Positions 9,429 through 18,003 of a DNA stretch of 64,000 nt are shown here, one piece after another (position 1 is the first letter of the stretch; each line of letters starts with the position of its first letter). This DNA is from Mycobacterium pseudokansasii (GTDB lineage: Bacteria > Actinomycetota > Actinomycetes > Mycobacteriales > Mycobacteriaceae): NCBI RefSeq assembly GCF_900566075.1, contig NZ_UPHU01000001.1, positions 1,736,001-1,800,000 of the forward strand, given 5' to 3'. The notes beneath the pieces are model-generated. The model had not been told where the DNA came from. It worked only from the letters and a program-made list of their open reading frames with translations, and made no database searches. Position numbers and translations under genes: made by a program.

Positions 9429-10955
9429 TCACAGCCGTGCCGGGGCGCGTCGCTCCAGCCGGAAGGTGCGCCTGAAGCCGGTGGGCTGGGCCGTGAGGGT
9501 CACTTCCACCGCGCCGCCGGGGGCGACGACGTAGCGTTCCTCGACATCGGGCCCGTCGTTGCACCGGCCGACGGGTTGCCGCCCAAGGTCGTGGCGGTGA
9601 TACAGGGCCGGGTCGAAGGGGAAGTAGACGGGATCGTAGGGGGTCACGTCCCCGTCGGGACGACCGTCGACCAGGCGGCTGCACTCCACGAACCGGAAAT
9701 GACCGATGTTGTGCGCCGCCCGATAGGTCCGCCGAACGACCAACGGCGAATGCCCGTCGGCGGGAAGCGAGGCGTCCTTGGGCACGATCGGATCGAACAC
9801 CACGTCGGCGCCGGCCTGCGCCTCGCGGAAGACTCCGAAATGCCGCGAAAAGTGTTCGGACAACTGGAAATTGGCCTTCGTATCGAGAAAGACCGCCAGC
9901 CCGATGGCGGTCGCGGCAAACGGGTGCGGCGAGCGTTTCACCCGTTTCTCCCCGAACGCGGTGCGCAGCATGCGGGAAATCAGCGGAAAGCCGCCGGCCC
10001 CGCCCACCAGGTAGATGCCTGCCACCTCGGACCAGGCGGCGCCGCTTCCGGTTGCCACCGGGTCGTGCAGCACCCGCGAGAGCACATCGATGGTCTGCTC
10101 GACGAGCGGCGCGCAGGCCGAATACACCTCGTCGATGCCGCAGGCGAACGGCGGCCTGTCGATCCCGTCGAGCACCGTCAGGTCCACCAGGAAGCGGCGG
10201 GTCTGCGGCCCGATGGTCTCCTTGCGTGCGGCGCATTCCTCCCTCAGCGGGTCGGATGCTTGGGCAACTCCGGGCAGCTTCGCGCCGGACACGACGAGCT
10301 GCAGTATCGCCTGGTCGAAATCGTCGCCACCCAGACGCTGGATGCCCTCGCTGACGACGACTTCGTTGACCTGGCCCGTCATTTTCAGCAACGAGGCGTC
10401 GAAGGTGCCGCCGCCGAGGTCGTAGATCAGGACGTATTCGCGTTTGGCGGTGATGGTGGAGCGGTACCGGTGGGCATACTCGAGGCTGGCCGCAGACGGT
10501 TCGTTCAGCATTGCGACGACGTGAAAGCCCGCCGCGAGAAAGGCGTCCAGCGTCATAAAGCGTTGCGCGCTGGACGCATTGGCCGGCACACTGATCGCCG
10601 CCTCGATCGGTTCGCCGGGCTCGAGTCCGGCGTTGGAGCGATGCCGAAGATCGTCTTCGAACCGCGCCAGGTAGCCGGTGAGCAACTCGGCCAGCGGGTA
10701 ATCGCGGCCGGCCAGGTTCACCTCGGTGTGCGGTCCGGCGTCGTTGAGCAGACGTTTGAACGAGCGCAGCACCGACCACCCCGGCTCGCGGCGCACGGCG
10801 GCGGCGTCCAGCCCGAACCGGATCTCTCCGGCCGCGTTTGCCGCGATGAGCGACGGCCAACCCGCCACCCCGTCGAAGGAAACGACGGGGTAGTTGCCTC
10901 TGTCGACGACCGCGGCGACGGTGTGCGTGGTGCCGAAGTCGATACCGACTCTCAT
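9429..10955 (-). CDS. Hsp70-like (DnaK-superfamily) ATPase
   Basis: 508 residues. The actin/Hsp70 ATPase signatures are present in order: phosphate-1 motif GIDFGTTHT at residues 4-12, phosphate-2 motif YDLGGGTFDASL, and adenosine motif LVGGAGGFPLI. The canonical DnaK substrate-binding beta-sandwich and helical lid are not recognisable. The last ~150 residues instead form a short distinct C-terminal region rich in beta-type sequence, so it is not a standard DnaK. It starts at ATG 10955, divergent from the SpoIIAA-like gene with 165 bases between, and is co-transcribed with the nitroreductase. Client or role unknown. Confidence 0.82.
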   Translation of the reverse strand: MRVGIDFGTTHTVAAVVDRGNYPVVSFDGVAGWPSLIAANAAGEIRFGLDAAAVRREPGWSVLRSFKRLLNDAGPHTEVNLAGRDYPLAELLTGYLARFEDDLRHRSNAGLEPGEPIEAAISVPANASSAQRFMTLDAFLAAGFHVVAMLNEPSAASLEYAHRYRSTITAKREYVLIYDLGGGTFDASLLKMTGQVNEVVVSEGIQRLGGDDFDQAILQLVVSGAKLPGVAQASDPLREECAARKETIGPQTRRFLVDLTVLDGIDRPPFACGIDEVYSACAPLVEQTIDVLSRVLHDPVATGSGAAWSEVAGIYLVGGAGGFPLISRMLRTAFGEKRVKRSPHPFAATAIGLAVFLDTKANFQLSEHFSRHFGVFREAQAGADVVFDPIVPKDASLPADGHSPLVVRRTYRAAHNIGHFRFVECSRLVDGRPDGDVTPYDPVYFPFDPALYHRHDLGRQPVGRCNDGPDVEERYVVAPGGAVEVTLTAQPTGFRRTFRLERRAPARL

Positions 10956-11120
10956 CGCGCCCAATTTTAGGCCCGATGCCAGGCATTCCGGCACTACCCG
11001 CGTTGCCCGGCGTGCCGTCGGTGGCGGGTCTTTCGGTGACTTTGGCCTCTACGCCACGCCGCCCGGCGAGGAGACGATGACCAGACCGCAATTGCATCGG
11101 ACGGGCGGACGCGAGGAGGC

Positions 11121-11504
11121 ATGGTGATCGAGCGCCTGCAGGGCTTTCCCGACAACGTCGCCGCGTTCGCCCTGCATGGGCACGTCACCAAAACCGACTA
11201 CCGCACCGTCCTGGTGCCCGACTTGGAAGACAGGCTCGCCCGCCATCAGAAGGTGCGGATCTACTGTGAAATACCGCATGACTTCCAGAAATTCGATCCC
11301 GGTGCGCTCTGGGAGGATTCGAAGTTCGGTTTCGGCCACGTCTTCGACTGGGAACGCGCCGCCTTGGTCACCGACGTGGAATGGATGTCGCATGTGGCGA
11401 AATTCAGCCAGTTCTTCGGCTTTCTGTGGCCCGGCCAGTACCGCGCATTCCCGAACGCGGATGTCGGCGAAGCGCGCAAGTGGATCACCGAACCGCACGA
11501 GTGA
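11121..11504 (+). CDS. SpoIIAA-like (STAS/SEC14-type fold) small protein
   Basis: 127-residue protein resembling the SpoIIAA-like family: opening VIERLQGFPDNVAAFALHGHV, then a beta-alpha pattern with DLEDRLARHQKVRIYCEI and a C-terminal YRAFPNADVGEARKWI helix. Family members fold like anti-sigma-factor antagonists but often lack the phosphorylated Ser, and the function is generally unknown. A strong ribosome-binding site GAGGAGG sits 6 bases before ATG 11121. Confidence 0.72.
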   Translation: MVIERLQGFPDNVAAFALHGHVTKTDYRTVLVPDLEDRLARHQKVRIYCEIPHDFQKFDPGALWEDSKFGFGHVFDWERAALVTDVEWMSHVAKFSQFFGFLWPGQYRAFPNADVGEARKWITEPHE

Positions 11505-12048
11505 CCGCGATAGCGGGCGAGGCCGGCAACGCATCCGGTCGCGGGGTTGGGGTTGCGTCCTGGCGGCGCTGCTCGCGGCCGGAGCGCTCGCGACGCCGCC
11601 CGCGAACGCGGACAACAAGCGCCTCAACGACGGCGTCGTCGCGAACGTCTACACCGTGCAGCACAACGCCGGCTGCACCAACGATGTGCGGATCAACCTG
11701 CAGCTGCAACTCGCGGCGCAATGGCACACCGTCGACGTGCTCAACAACCGCGCCCTCGACGGTGACCTCGGCTCTGATGGCTCGACCGTGCAGGACCGCG
11801 CGACCGCCGCGGGCTACCGCGGCAGCGTCGCGGAGACGGTGGCCATCAACCCGGCCCTGGCGATCAGCGGCATCGAGGTGATCAACCAGTGGTACTACAA
11901 CCCCGCATACCTGGCGATCATGCAGAACTGCGCCTATACGCAGATGGGCGTGTGGTCGGAGAACAGCCTGGACCGCAGCGTGGTCGTCGCCGTGTACGGC
12001 GCACCGGCCGACCACTCGGCGTCAAGGGGGTCAAGGGGCTCGGCCTGA
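11461..12048 (+). CDS. Secreted CAP-domain (SCP/PR1-like) protein
   Basis: A signal peptide (hydrophobic VLAALLAAGALA ending PPANAD) leads into a CAP-like domain: AAQWHTVDVLNNRALDGDLG, then AGYRGSVAETV, INQWYYNPAYLAIMQNC and MGVWSENS. The start is uncertain. ATG 11461 is the nearest conventional in-frame start, but it overlaps the SpoIIAA-like gene by 44 bases and gives a long n-region. The last residues after VVAVYGAPAD look unrelated to the family and read directly into the next gene. Confidence 0.65.
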   Translation: MSAKRASGSPNRTSDRDSGRGRQRIRSRGWGCVLAALLAAGALATPPANADNKRLNDGVVANVYTVQHNAGCTNDVRINLQLQLAAQWHTVDVLNNRALDGDLGSDGSTVQDRATAAGYRGSVAETVAINPALAISGIEVINQWYYNPAYLAIMQNCAYTQMGVWSENSLDRSVVVAVYGAPADHSASRGSRGSA

Positions 12049-12386
12049 TATTGGCCGCGGCGGCCTCGACGGGCGTCGTGGTGTCCACCGGTTCACCGGC
12101 GGCCCACGCCGACGCGGTGGCCTACCTGGTCAATGTGACGGTGCGCCCGGGCTACAATTTTGCCGACGCCGCGACCGCGCTGGCATATGGGAACGGCATC
12201 TGTGAGAAGGTGCGGGCCGGCGAGCCCTACGCACAGCTCATCAGCGAGGTCAAAAGCGACTTCGACACCTCCGACGAGTATCAGGCCTCCTACCTGATCA
12301 GCCAGGCAGTCGGCGAATTGTGCCCCGCCCAGATCCGGCAGTTGCGGCAATCGGCCGCCGGATACGTTGCACCGGCGGGCTCGTGA
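12021..12386 (+). CDS. Small secreted DUF732-type protein, start unclear
   Basis: About 120 residues. VKGVKGLGLILAAAASTG followed by SPAAHADAV is a good signal peptide with cleavage after AHA. The mature part (YLVNVTVRPGYNFADAATALAYGNGICEKV with a second Cys in GELCPAQI) matches the mycobacterial DUF732 family of small secreted proteins. No ATG, GTG or TTG lies in frame directly ahead of the signal peptide; the first downstream choice, TTG 12051, would cut off its positive n-region. A small deletion may have fused this gene to the CAP gene. Confidence 0.6.
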   Translation, partial: VKGVKGLGLILAAAASTGVVVSTGSPAAHADAVAYLVNVTVRPGYNFADAATALAYGNGICEKVRAGEPYAQLISEVKSDFDTSDEYQASYLISQAVGELCPAQIRQLRQSAAGYVAPAGS

Positions 12387-12540
12387 GGGTGTCCGGTACT
12401 CGAGCTGCAGAGGACCTTCGTCTACACACTTCTGACAAACGACTCTTCCTCGAAGTACCAGGTGGCGACCATAGTCCCTGCAAGAACGCAGCAACACGCT
12501 CGAGCGCAATGGAGCGTAACAGGAAAGGGAAGCCGCGCTG
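12387..12540 (+). promoter_or_regulatory. Upstream region of the yrbE-mce operon
   Basis: 154 bases without a gene, between the DUF732 gene and yrbEA. This must hold the operon promoter or serve as an internal leader. I see an AAAGG-type ribosome-binding site (AGGAAAGGGAAG) about 10 bases before ATG 12541, but no clear operator symmetry. Confidence 0.45.
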
Positions 12541-13308
12541 ATGGTTTCATCCGACACCGTCACCAAGCCGCTGCGTTCCGTCGGCGAATTCTTCGCCATG
12601 TCGCTGGACACCTTTGTGGCGATGTTCAAACTGCCCTTCCCGTGGCGGGAGTTTCTGCTGCAAAGCTGGTTTGTGGCACGGGTTTCCATCGTTCCGACGC
12701 TGTTGCTGGCGATTCCGTTCACCGTGCTGGTGGTGTTCACCCTCAACATCCTGTTGGTGGAGTTCGGCGCCGCCGACTTCTCCGGCACCGGCGCAGCCAC
12801 CGCCTCGGTCACCCAGATCGGGCCGGTGGTGACGGTGCTCGTCGTCGCCGGCACCGGAGCCACCGCGATGTGTGCCGATCTGGGCGCCCGGACCATTCAC
12901 GAGGAACTCGACGCGCTGCGGGTCATGGGCGTCGACCCAATCCGCCGGCTGGCGGCGCCCCGCGTGCTGGCCGCCACCGTGGTCGCGGTGTCGCTGGTGT
13001 CGCTGGTGACCCTGGTCGGCCTCGCCGGCTCGTTCGTGTTCTCGGTGTTCGTCCAGCACGTTACGCCGGGAGCTTTCGCCGCGGGCCTGACGCTGATCAC
13101 CCACCTTCCCGAACTGATCCTGGGTCTGGTCAAGGGCGCGCTGTTCGGCATGGCCGCCGCCCTGATCGCCTGCTACAAAGGCATTTCCGTGGGCGGCGGC
13201 CCGCAGGGTGTCGGCAATGCCGTCAACGAGACGGTTGTCTACTCCTTCATCGCCTTGTTCGTGATCAACATCGTCGCGACGGCCGTCTTCTACGTAGGCC
13301 CGCAATGA
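12541..13308 (+). CDS. yrbEA: YrbEA (MlaE-type) permease of mce lipid transporter
   Basis: 255-residue integral membrane permease subunit of an Mce ABC lipid importer. It has about five to six hydrophobic segments and the MlaE/DUF140 signature in TGATAMCADLGARTIHEELDALRVMGVDP. It is the first gene of an operon that continues through eight more genes. Its stop overlaps the next start (ATGA at 13305), indicating translational coupling. The energising ATPase (MceG/Mkl type) is not in this window, as is usual for mycobacteria. Confidence 0.93.
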   Translation: MVSSDTVTKPLRSVGEFFAMSLDTFVAMFKLPFPWREFLLQSWFVARVSIVPTLLLAIPFTVLVVFTLNILLVEFGAADFSGTGAATASVTQIGPVVTVLVVAGTGATAMCADLGARTIHEELDALRVMGVDPIRRLAAPRVLAATVVAVSLVSLVTLVGLAGSFVFSVFVQHVTPGAFAAGLTLITHLPELILGLVKGALFGMAAALIACYKGISVGGGPQGVGNAVNETVVYSFIALFVINIVATAVFYVGPQ

Positions 13309-14159
13309 GCGCCGACCCGCCGGTCGAGCGGCTCGCCTGGATCACTCACCGGGCGAGCGGCTTGGCGGCCGGCTGGAATCGGGTCGGCTCCCAGGTGACC
13401 TTCTACGGCCGGACTATCGCCGAAATGCGAACGGCGTTCAGCCATTACGGCCGCGAGATCATCCGACTGATCGCTCAGATGAGCCTGGGCACCGGCGCGC
13501 TGGCGGTGATCGGCGGCACGGTGGTCATCGTCGGCTTCCTGACCTTGTCGACCGGTGCCGTCATCGCCGTGCAGGGCTACAACCAGCTGTCCGGCATCGG
13601 GGTCGAGGCCATGACCGGCTTTATCTCCGCCTACGTCAACGTTCGCATCATCTCACCGGCGGTCGCCGGTGTCGGTTTAGCGGCCACCATCGGCGCCGGT
13701 GCCACCGCGCAGCTGGGCGCAATGCGCATCGCCGACGAGATCGACGCGCTGGAGGTGATGGCCGTCCGATCGGTGGCCTACCTGGTCTCCACCCGGGTGG
13801 TGGCCGGTGTGGTCGTGGTCATCCCGCTGTATTGCATTGCGGTGGTATGTGCTTTCCAGGCCGCCCGGTTCGGCACGACCGGGGTCTACGGTCAGTCCAC
13901 CGGCGTCTACGACCATTACTTCCGTACCTTTCTCAATTCGACGGACCTGCTCTGGTCGTTCCTCACGGTGATCGCCGCGGCCGTCGCCATCATGCTGGTG
14001 CACACCTATTACGGCTACACCGCCAAGGGCGGGCCCGCCGGAGTGGGCGCGGCGGTCGGCCGCTCGGTGCGCACCTCGCTCATCGTGTTGACGCTGATCG
14101 TGCTGGCGATCTCGCTATCCGTGCACGGCCAGTCCGGCCATTTCAATCTGTCGGGATAG
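13305..14159 (+). CDS. yrbEB: YrbEB (MlaE-type) permease of mce lipid transporter
   Basis: 284-residue second permease subunit, paralogous to YrbEA, with the matching cytoplasmic motif GATAQLGAMRIADEIDALEVMAV and hydrophobic segments on both sides. ATG 13305 is set by the 4-base overlap with yrbEA. Together YrbEA and YrbEB form the inner-membrane pore that receives lipid from the Mce proteins. Confidence 0.93.
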   Translation: MSADPPVERLAWITHRASGLAAGWNRVGSQVTFYGRTIAEMRTAFSHYGREIIRLIAQMSLGTGALAVIGGTVVIVGFLTLSTGAVIAVQGYNQLSGIGVEAMTGFISAYVNVRIISPAVAGVGLAATIGAGATAQLGAMRIADEIDALEVMAVRSVAYLVSTRVVAGVVVVIPLYCIAVVCAFQAARFGTTGVYGQSTGVYDHYFRTFLNSTDLLWSFLTVIAAAVAIMLVHTYYGYTAKGGPAGVGAAVGRSVRTSLIVLTLIVLAISLSVHGQSGHFNLSG

Positions 14160-14184
14160 CCGGGTAGTCAGGGGAGCCGCGACC

Positions 14185-15636
14185 ATGTCGGAATCACGTT
14201 CGCAGCGAACGCATCCCGGGTGGTGGACGCTCGTGCTGGTGATCGCCGTCGTCGGCACCGTCGCCCTGACCGCCGCGCTGTTCTCCGGGTCGTTCACGTC
14301 ATCGGTGGCGGTGACGGTGCTGTCCGACCGGGCCGGCCTGGTGATGGATCGCGGCGGCAAGGTCAAGTTGCGGGGAGTGCAGGTGGGCCGGGTCAGCGAG
14401 ATCACCGCCGGGAACGACTACGTGACCTTGACGTTGGCGATCCAACCGGATCAGATCAGATACATCCCGGCCAATGTGGGCGCCCGGATCCGGGCCACCA
14501 CCTTGTTCAGCGCCAAATACGTCGACCTGGTTTACCCGCGCTACCCCAGCCCGCAGCGTCTGGCCGCCGGGACGGTGCTTCGGGCCGAGAATGTCGGCAC
14601 CGAGGTCAACACGATGTTCGCCAACCTGGTCAAGGTGCTCAACCAGATCGATCCGGCGAAGCTGCAGGGGGTGCTGTCCGCGCTGGCCGAAGGTCTGCGC
14701 GGGCACGGCGCGACGGTCGGTCAGAGCATCACCGACGCCAACCAGGTGCTGCTCGCGATCAATCCGCGCGCCGAAACGGTCCGGGCGGACACGCGGGCGG
14801 TCACGCGTCTCAGCGACACCTATGGTGCTGCGGCACAAGATATCCTGAAGGTCCTCGATGCGGCCGGCGTCACCAGCGCCACCATTGCCGGGGAGGCGCC
14901 GGCGCTGGATTCGCTGCTCGCGGAGATGATCGGCCTGTCGCGCAGCGGTATTGCGCTGCTGGGTGCGAACAAGGACAGGCTGGTCACCGCCGTGAACCTG
15001 CTCGACCCGACCACCAGCCTGCTGACGAAGTACCACGGGGTTCTGACGTGCATGCTGGTCGGCGCCAAAGTCGCGCTCGACACCGGCTATCTGGATGCCA
15101 CCGGCGGCGCCAATGGCTACTCACTGATCATCGACAGCACTCCGTTGTTCGGCGCCGACCAGTACCGCTTTCCGCAGAACCTTCCGATCGTCGGCGCCAA
15201 AGGCGGACCCGGCGGTAAGCCGGGCTGCGGATCGCTGCCCGACGTCGCCGCCAACTGGCCGCTGCGCCAACTGATTACCAATACCGGCTGGGGAACGGGG
15301 CTCGATATCCGCCCCAACCCCGGAATCGCTTTCCCGGGATACGCCGACTACCTCCCGGTCACCCGAGGACAGCCCGAACCGCCCAGCGTCCGCTATCCGG
15401 GCGGGCCGGCCCCCGGCCCCATCCCGTACCCGGGTGCGCCGCCCTACGGCGCTACGCAGTACGCACCGGACGGGTCTCCGCTGTACCCGGGCCTGCCGCC
15501 GGCGCCGCCGCCCGGCGCCCCGCGCGAACCAGGGCCCGCGCCACCGGGATCCGAGCCGTTCGTCGTCCCAGCGCCGGCGCAGCTGCAGCCGACACCGGCC
15601 CCGCCGCTCCCTCGAGAAGCGACACCGTCGCCGTGA
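14185..15636 (+). CDS. mceA: Mce-family protein A
   Basis: 483 residues. A single N-terminal membrane anchor (about residues 13-35) is followed by the MlaD/Mce domain (VTVLSDRAGLVMDRGGKVKLRGVQVGRV), then the helical Mce region, then a Pro/Gly-rich tail from about residue 390. Mce proteins form the periplasmic tunnel that shuttles lipids across the cell envelope. It lacks the longer N-terminal leader of some MceA paralogues. I cannot assign it to one of the mce1-4 types by eye. Confidence 0.9.
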   Translation: MSESRSQRTHPGWWTLVLVIAVVGTVALTAALFSGSFTSSVAVTVLSDRAGLVMDRGGKVKLRGVQVGRVSEITAGNDYVTLTLAIQPDQIRYIPANVGARIRATTLFSAKYVDLVYPRYPSPQRLAAGTVLRAENVGTEVNTMFANLVKVLNQIDPAKLQGVLSALAEGLRGHGATVGQSITDANQVLLAINPRAETVRADTRAVTRLSDTYGAAAQDILKVLDAAGVTSATIAGEAPALDSLLAEMIGLSRSGIALLGANKDRLVTAVNLLDPTTSLLTKYHGVLTCMLVGAKVALDTGYLDATGGANGYSLIIDSTPLFGADQYRFPQNLPIVGAKGGPGGKPGCGSLPDVAANWPLRQLITNTGWGTGLDIRPNPGIAFPGYADYLPVTRGQPEPPSVRYPGGPAPGPIPYPGAPPYGATQYAPDGSPLYPGLPPAPPPGAPREPGPAPPGSEPFVVPAPAQLQPTPAPPLPREATPSP

Positions 15637-15658
15637 CGCCGGAGGAGAAGCCAACGCG

Positions 15659-16684
15659 ATGAGAGAGAACCTGGCCGGTGCCATCTGGCGGTTGACGATC
15701 TTCATGGTCGTGTGCACGCTGGGGCTGATCGCGATGTTGGCGATCTTCGCCGATCTGCGCTTCGGGGATGAAAAACCGTACCGGGCGCAGTTCAGCAACG
15801 TGTCGGGACTGGAGAGCGGCAACTTCGTCCGCATCGCCGGCGTGGAAGTCGGCCAGGTCAAACGCATCTCGATCCAGGACGACGGAACCGCGATCGTCGA
15901 GTTCGGCACCGACAACTCCGTGGTCCTGACCGAGGGCACCAAAGCGGTCATCCGCTACCAGAACCTGATCGGCGGCCGCTATCTGGCGCTCGAGGAAGGG
16001 GGCGGCGGCAGACGACTCGAGCCAGGTGAGACGATTCCGCTGGCCCAGACATCGCCGGCGTTGGACTTGGACGCGCTGATCGGCGGCTTCCGGCCGTTGT
16101 TCCACGCGCTGGATCCCGATCAGGTCAACGCGTTGTCGACCGAGCTGATCAAGGCATTGCAGGGTGAGGGCGCGACGATCAGTTCGTTCCTGGCGCGAAC
16201 GGCGACGCTGACCAACACGCTGGCGGACCGCGGTCAGCTGATCGGACAGGTCATCGTCAACCTGAACACCGTGCTGGGCTCCCTGGGTGACCAAAGTACC
16301 CAATTCGCCAAGGCAGTCGATTCAATGTCCCAATTGCTGGTCACCCTGGCCGACAACAAGCAGGAGATCAGCACCGGTATCGCCTACGCCAACGCGGCCG
16401 CCGGATCGATCGCCGATCTGCTCGCGCAAGGCCGCGCGCCGCTGGCCGACATCATTTATCAGTCGGAGCGGATAGCGGACGTCATACTTGCCGACCGCGA
16501 CTATGTCGACGATCTGCTCAACACCCTGCCGGACGCCTACCAGATGTTGAATCGGCAAGGACTCTACGGCGACTTCTTCAGCTTCTACATGTGCGACCTG
16601 CTTCTGAAACTGAACGGCAAAGGCGGCCAGCCGATTTACGTCAAGGTGATCGGCCAGCCCTCGGGAAGGTGTACGCCGCGATGA
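15659..16684 (+). CDS. mceB: Mce-family protein B
   Basis: 341 residues: N-terminal membrane anchor (LTIFMVVCTLGLIAMLAIF), then the Mce domain (YRAQFSNVSGLESGNFVRIAGVEVGQV) and the helical region, ending without a proline-rich tail. The start at ATG 15659 is supported by a GGAGGAG ribosome-binding site at about 15641-15647. The stop overlaps the mceC start (ATGA at 16681). Confidence 0.92.
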   Translation: MRENLAGAIWRLTIFMVVCTLGLIAMLAIFADLRFGDEKPYRAQFSNVSGLESGNFVRIAGVEVGQVKRISIQDDGTAIVEFGTDNSVVLTEGTKAVIRYQNLIGGRYLALEEGGGGRRLEPGETIPLAQTSPALDLDALIGGFRPLFHALDPDQVNALSTELIKALQGEGATISSFLARTATLTNTLADRGQLIGQVIVNLNTVLGSLGDQSTQFAKAVDSMSQLLVTLADNKQEISTGIAYANAAAGSIADLLAQGRAPLADIIYQSERIADVILADRDYVDDLLNTLPDAYQMLNRQGLYGDFFSFYMCDLLLKLNGKGGQPIYVKVIGQPSGRCTPR

Positions 16685-18003
16685 AATCGTTCTCCGAACG
16701 CAATCCCCTCGTCGTCGCCGTGGTCGGCCTGGTGGTGGTGGCCGCGGCGGTGCTGGCCGCACTGACCTACAGCAGGCTGCCGTTCGTCAAGGCCGGCAGG
16801 GACTATTCGGCCTACTTCGCCGAGGCGGGCGGTTTGCAGACCGGCACGACGGTGCAGGTTTCGGGCCTCAAGGCGGGCAAGGTCAACGGCATCGCGCTGG
16901 ACGGACCCAAGGTGCTGGTCAGCTTCGAGGTCGACAAACATATCCGGCTCGGCGACCGCACCGAGGCCGCAATCAAGACGAAAAGCGTGCTGGGCGCCAG
17001 GATCCTGGAAATCACACCCCGCGGCGAGGGCAGGCTGACCGGGCCGATTCCCCTCGAACGAACGACGTCACCTTATCAGCTGCCCGACGCGCTCGGCGAT
17101 CTCGGCGCCACCATCAGCGGGCTGGACACCGACACGCTGTCGGCATCATTGGCCGTGCTGGCAGAGACATTCTCCGGTACCGCGCCCGACCTGAGAATTG
17201 CGCTGGCCGGTGTGGCGCGGTTCTCCCAGACGCTTAACGAGCGCGACGCTCAACTGCGAAATCTGTTGTCCAACGCCAACAAAGCCACGACCGTGTTGTC
17301 AGAGCGCAGCGAGCAGATCGCCCGGCTGGTCGCCGACACCAACGCCCTGCTTGCGCAGCTGGAAAGCCAAAGCCGCGCGCTGGATACGATCTCCGGCAAC
17401 ATCTCGGCGATAAGCCGGCAAATCAAGGGCATTATCGCCGATCACCGGCAGACCCTCAACCCGATCCTGGACAAGCTCGACCGGGTCCTGACGATCGTCG
17501 ACAACCGCAAACAGCGAATCCAGTTGGCAATAAAGAAGTTCAACGACTACGCGCTGTCACTGGGCGAGTCGATGTCCACCGGCCCGTGGTTCAACTTCTA
17601 CATCACCAACCTGATTCCCGGTCAGTTCATCCAGCCGTTCGTCGACGCCGCGTTCTCCGATCTCGGTCTGGATCCCAATGTGCTGCTGCCGTCGCAGCTC
17701 ACCGATCCGCAGCTCGGTCAGCCTGGCACACCCGCGCTGCCGGTGCCGTTCCCGCGCACCGGTCAGGGTGGCGAGCCGCGGCTGAACCTTCCGGACGCGA
17801 TCACCGGTAATCCCGGCGATCCCCGCTATCCGTATCGCGAGCCGCCGCCGGCCCCGCCGCCGGGCGGGCCGCCGCCGGGACCGCCGGCGCTGGCCCCCGG
17901 AGAGACGGCCCCGCCGCCGCCGCCGACACGGCCGCCGGTGTACGTTCCCGCGCCCGGTGAAGCCCCCGGGCCCGCGAAACCCGGTCAGCAAGCGGGCCAA
18001 TGA
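16681..18003 (+). CDS. mceC: Mce-family protein C
   Basis: 440 residues: N-terminal anchor, Mce domain (YFAEAGGLQTGTTVQVSGLKAGKV), long helical region (LSERSEQIARLVADTNALLAQ looks coiled-coil forming) and a strongly proline-rich C-terminus from about residue 380. Starts at ATG 16681 overlapping the mceB stop; the end overlaps mceD by 4 bases. Confidence 0.92.
   Translation: MKSFSERNPLVVAVVGLVVVAAAVLAALTYSRLPFVKAGRDYSAYFAEAGGLQTGTTVQVSGLKAGKVNGIALDGPKVLVSFEVDKHIRLGDRTEAAIKTKSVLGARILEITPRGEGRLTGPIPLERTTSPYQLPDALGDLGATISGLDTDTLSASLAVLAETFSGTAPDLRIALAGVARFSQTLNERDAQLRNLLSNANKATTVLSERSEQIARLVADTNALLAQLESQSRALDTISGNISAISRQIKGIIADHRQTLNPILDKLDRVLTIVDNRKQRIQLAIKKFNDYALSLGESMSTGPWFNFYITNLIPGQFIQPFVDAAFSDLGLDPNVLLPSQLTDPQLGQPGTPALPVPFPRTGQGGEPRLNLPDAITGNPGDPRYPYREPPPAPPPGGPPPGPPALAPGETAPPPPPTRPPVYVPAPGEAPGPAKPGQQAGQ

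Noticed and set aside
9427..11097. Upstream extension of the nitroreductase frame to 11097
   Set aside because: The extension lies entirely within the Hsp70-like gene in another frame and is Arg-rich without domains; the nitroreductase starts at 9426.
12547..13305. Long minus-strand frame opposite yrbEA
   Set aside because: His/Gln/Gly/Asp-rich shadow of a membrane-protein gene, a known artefact in high-GC DNA.
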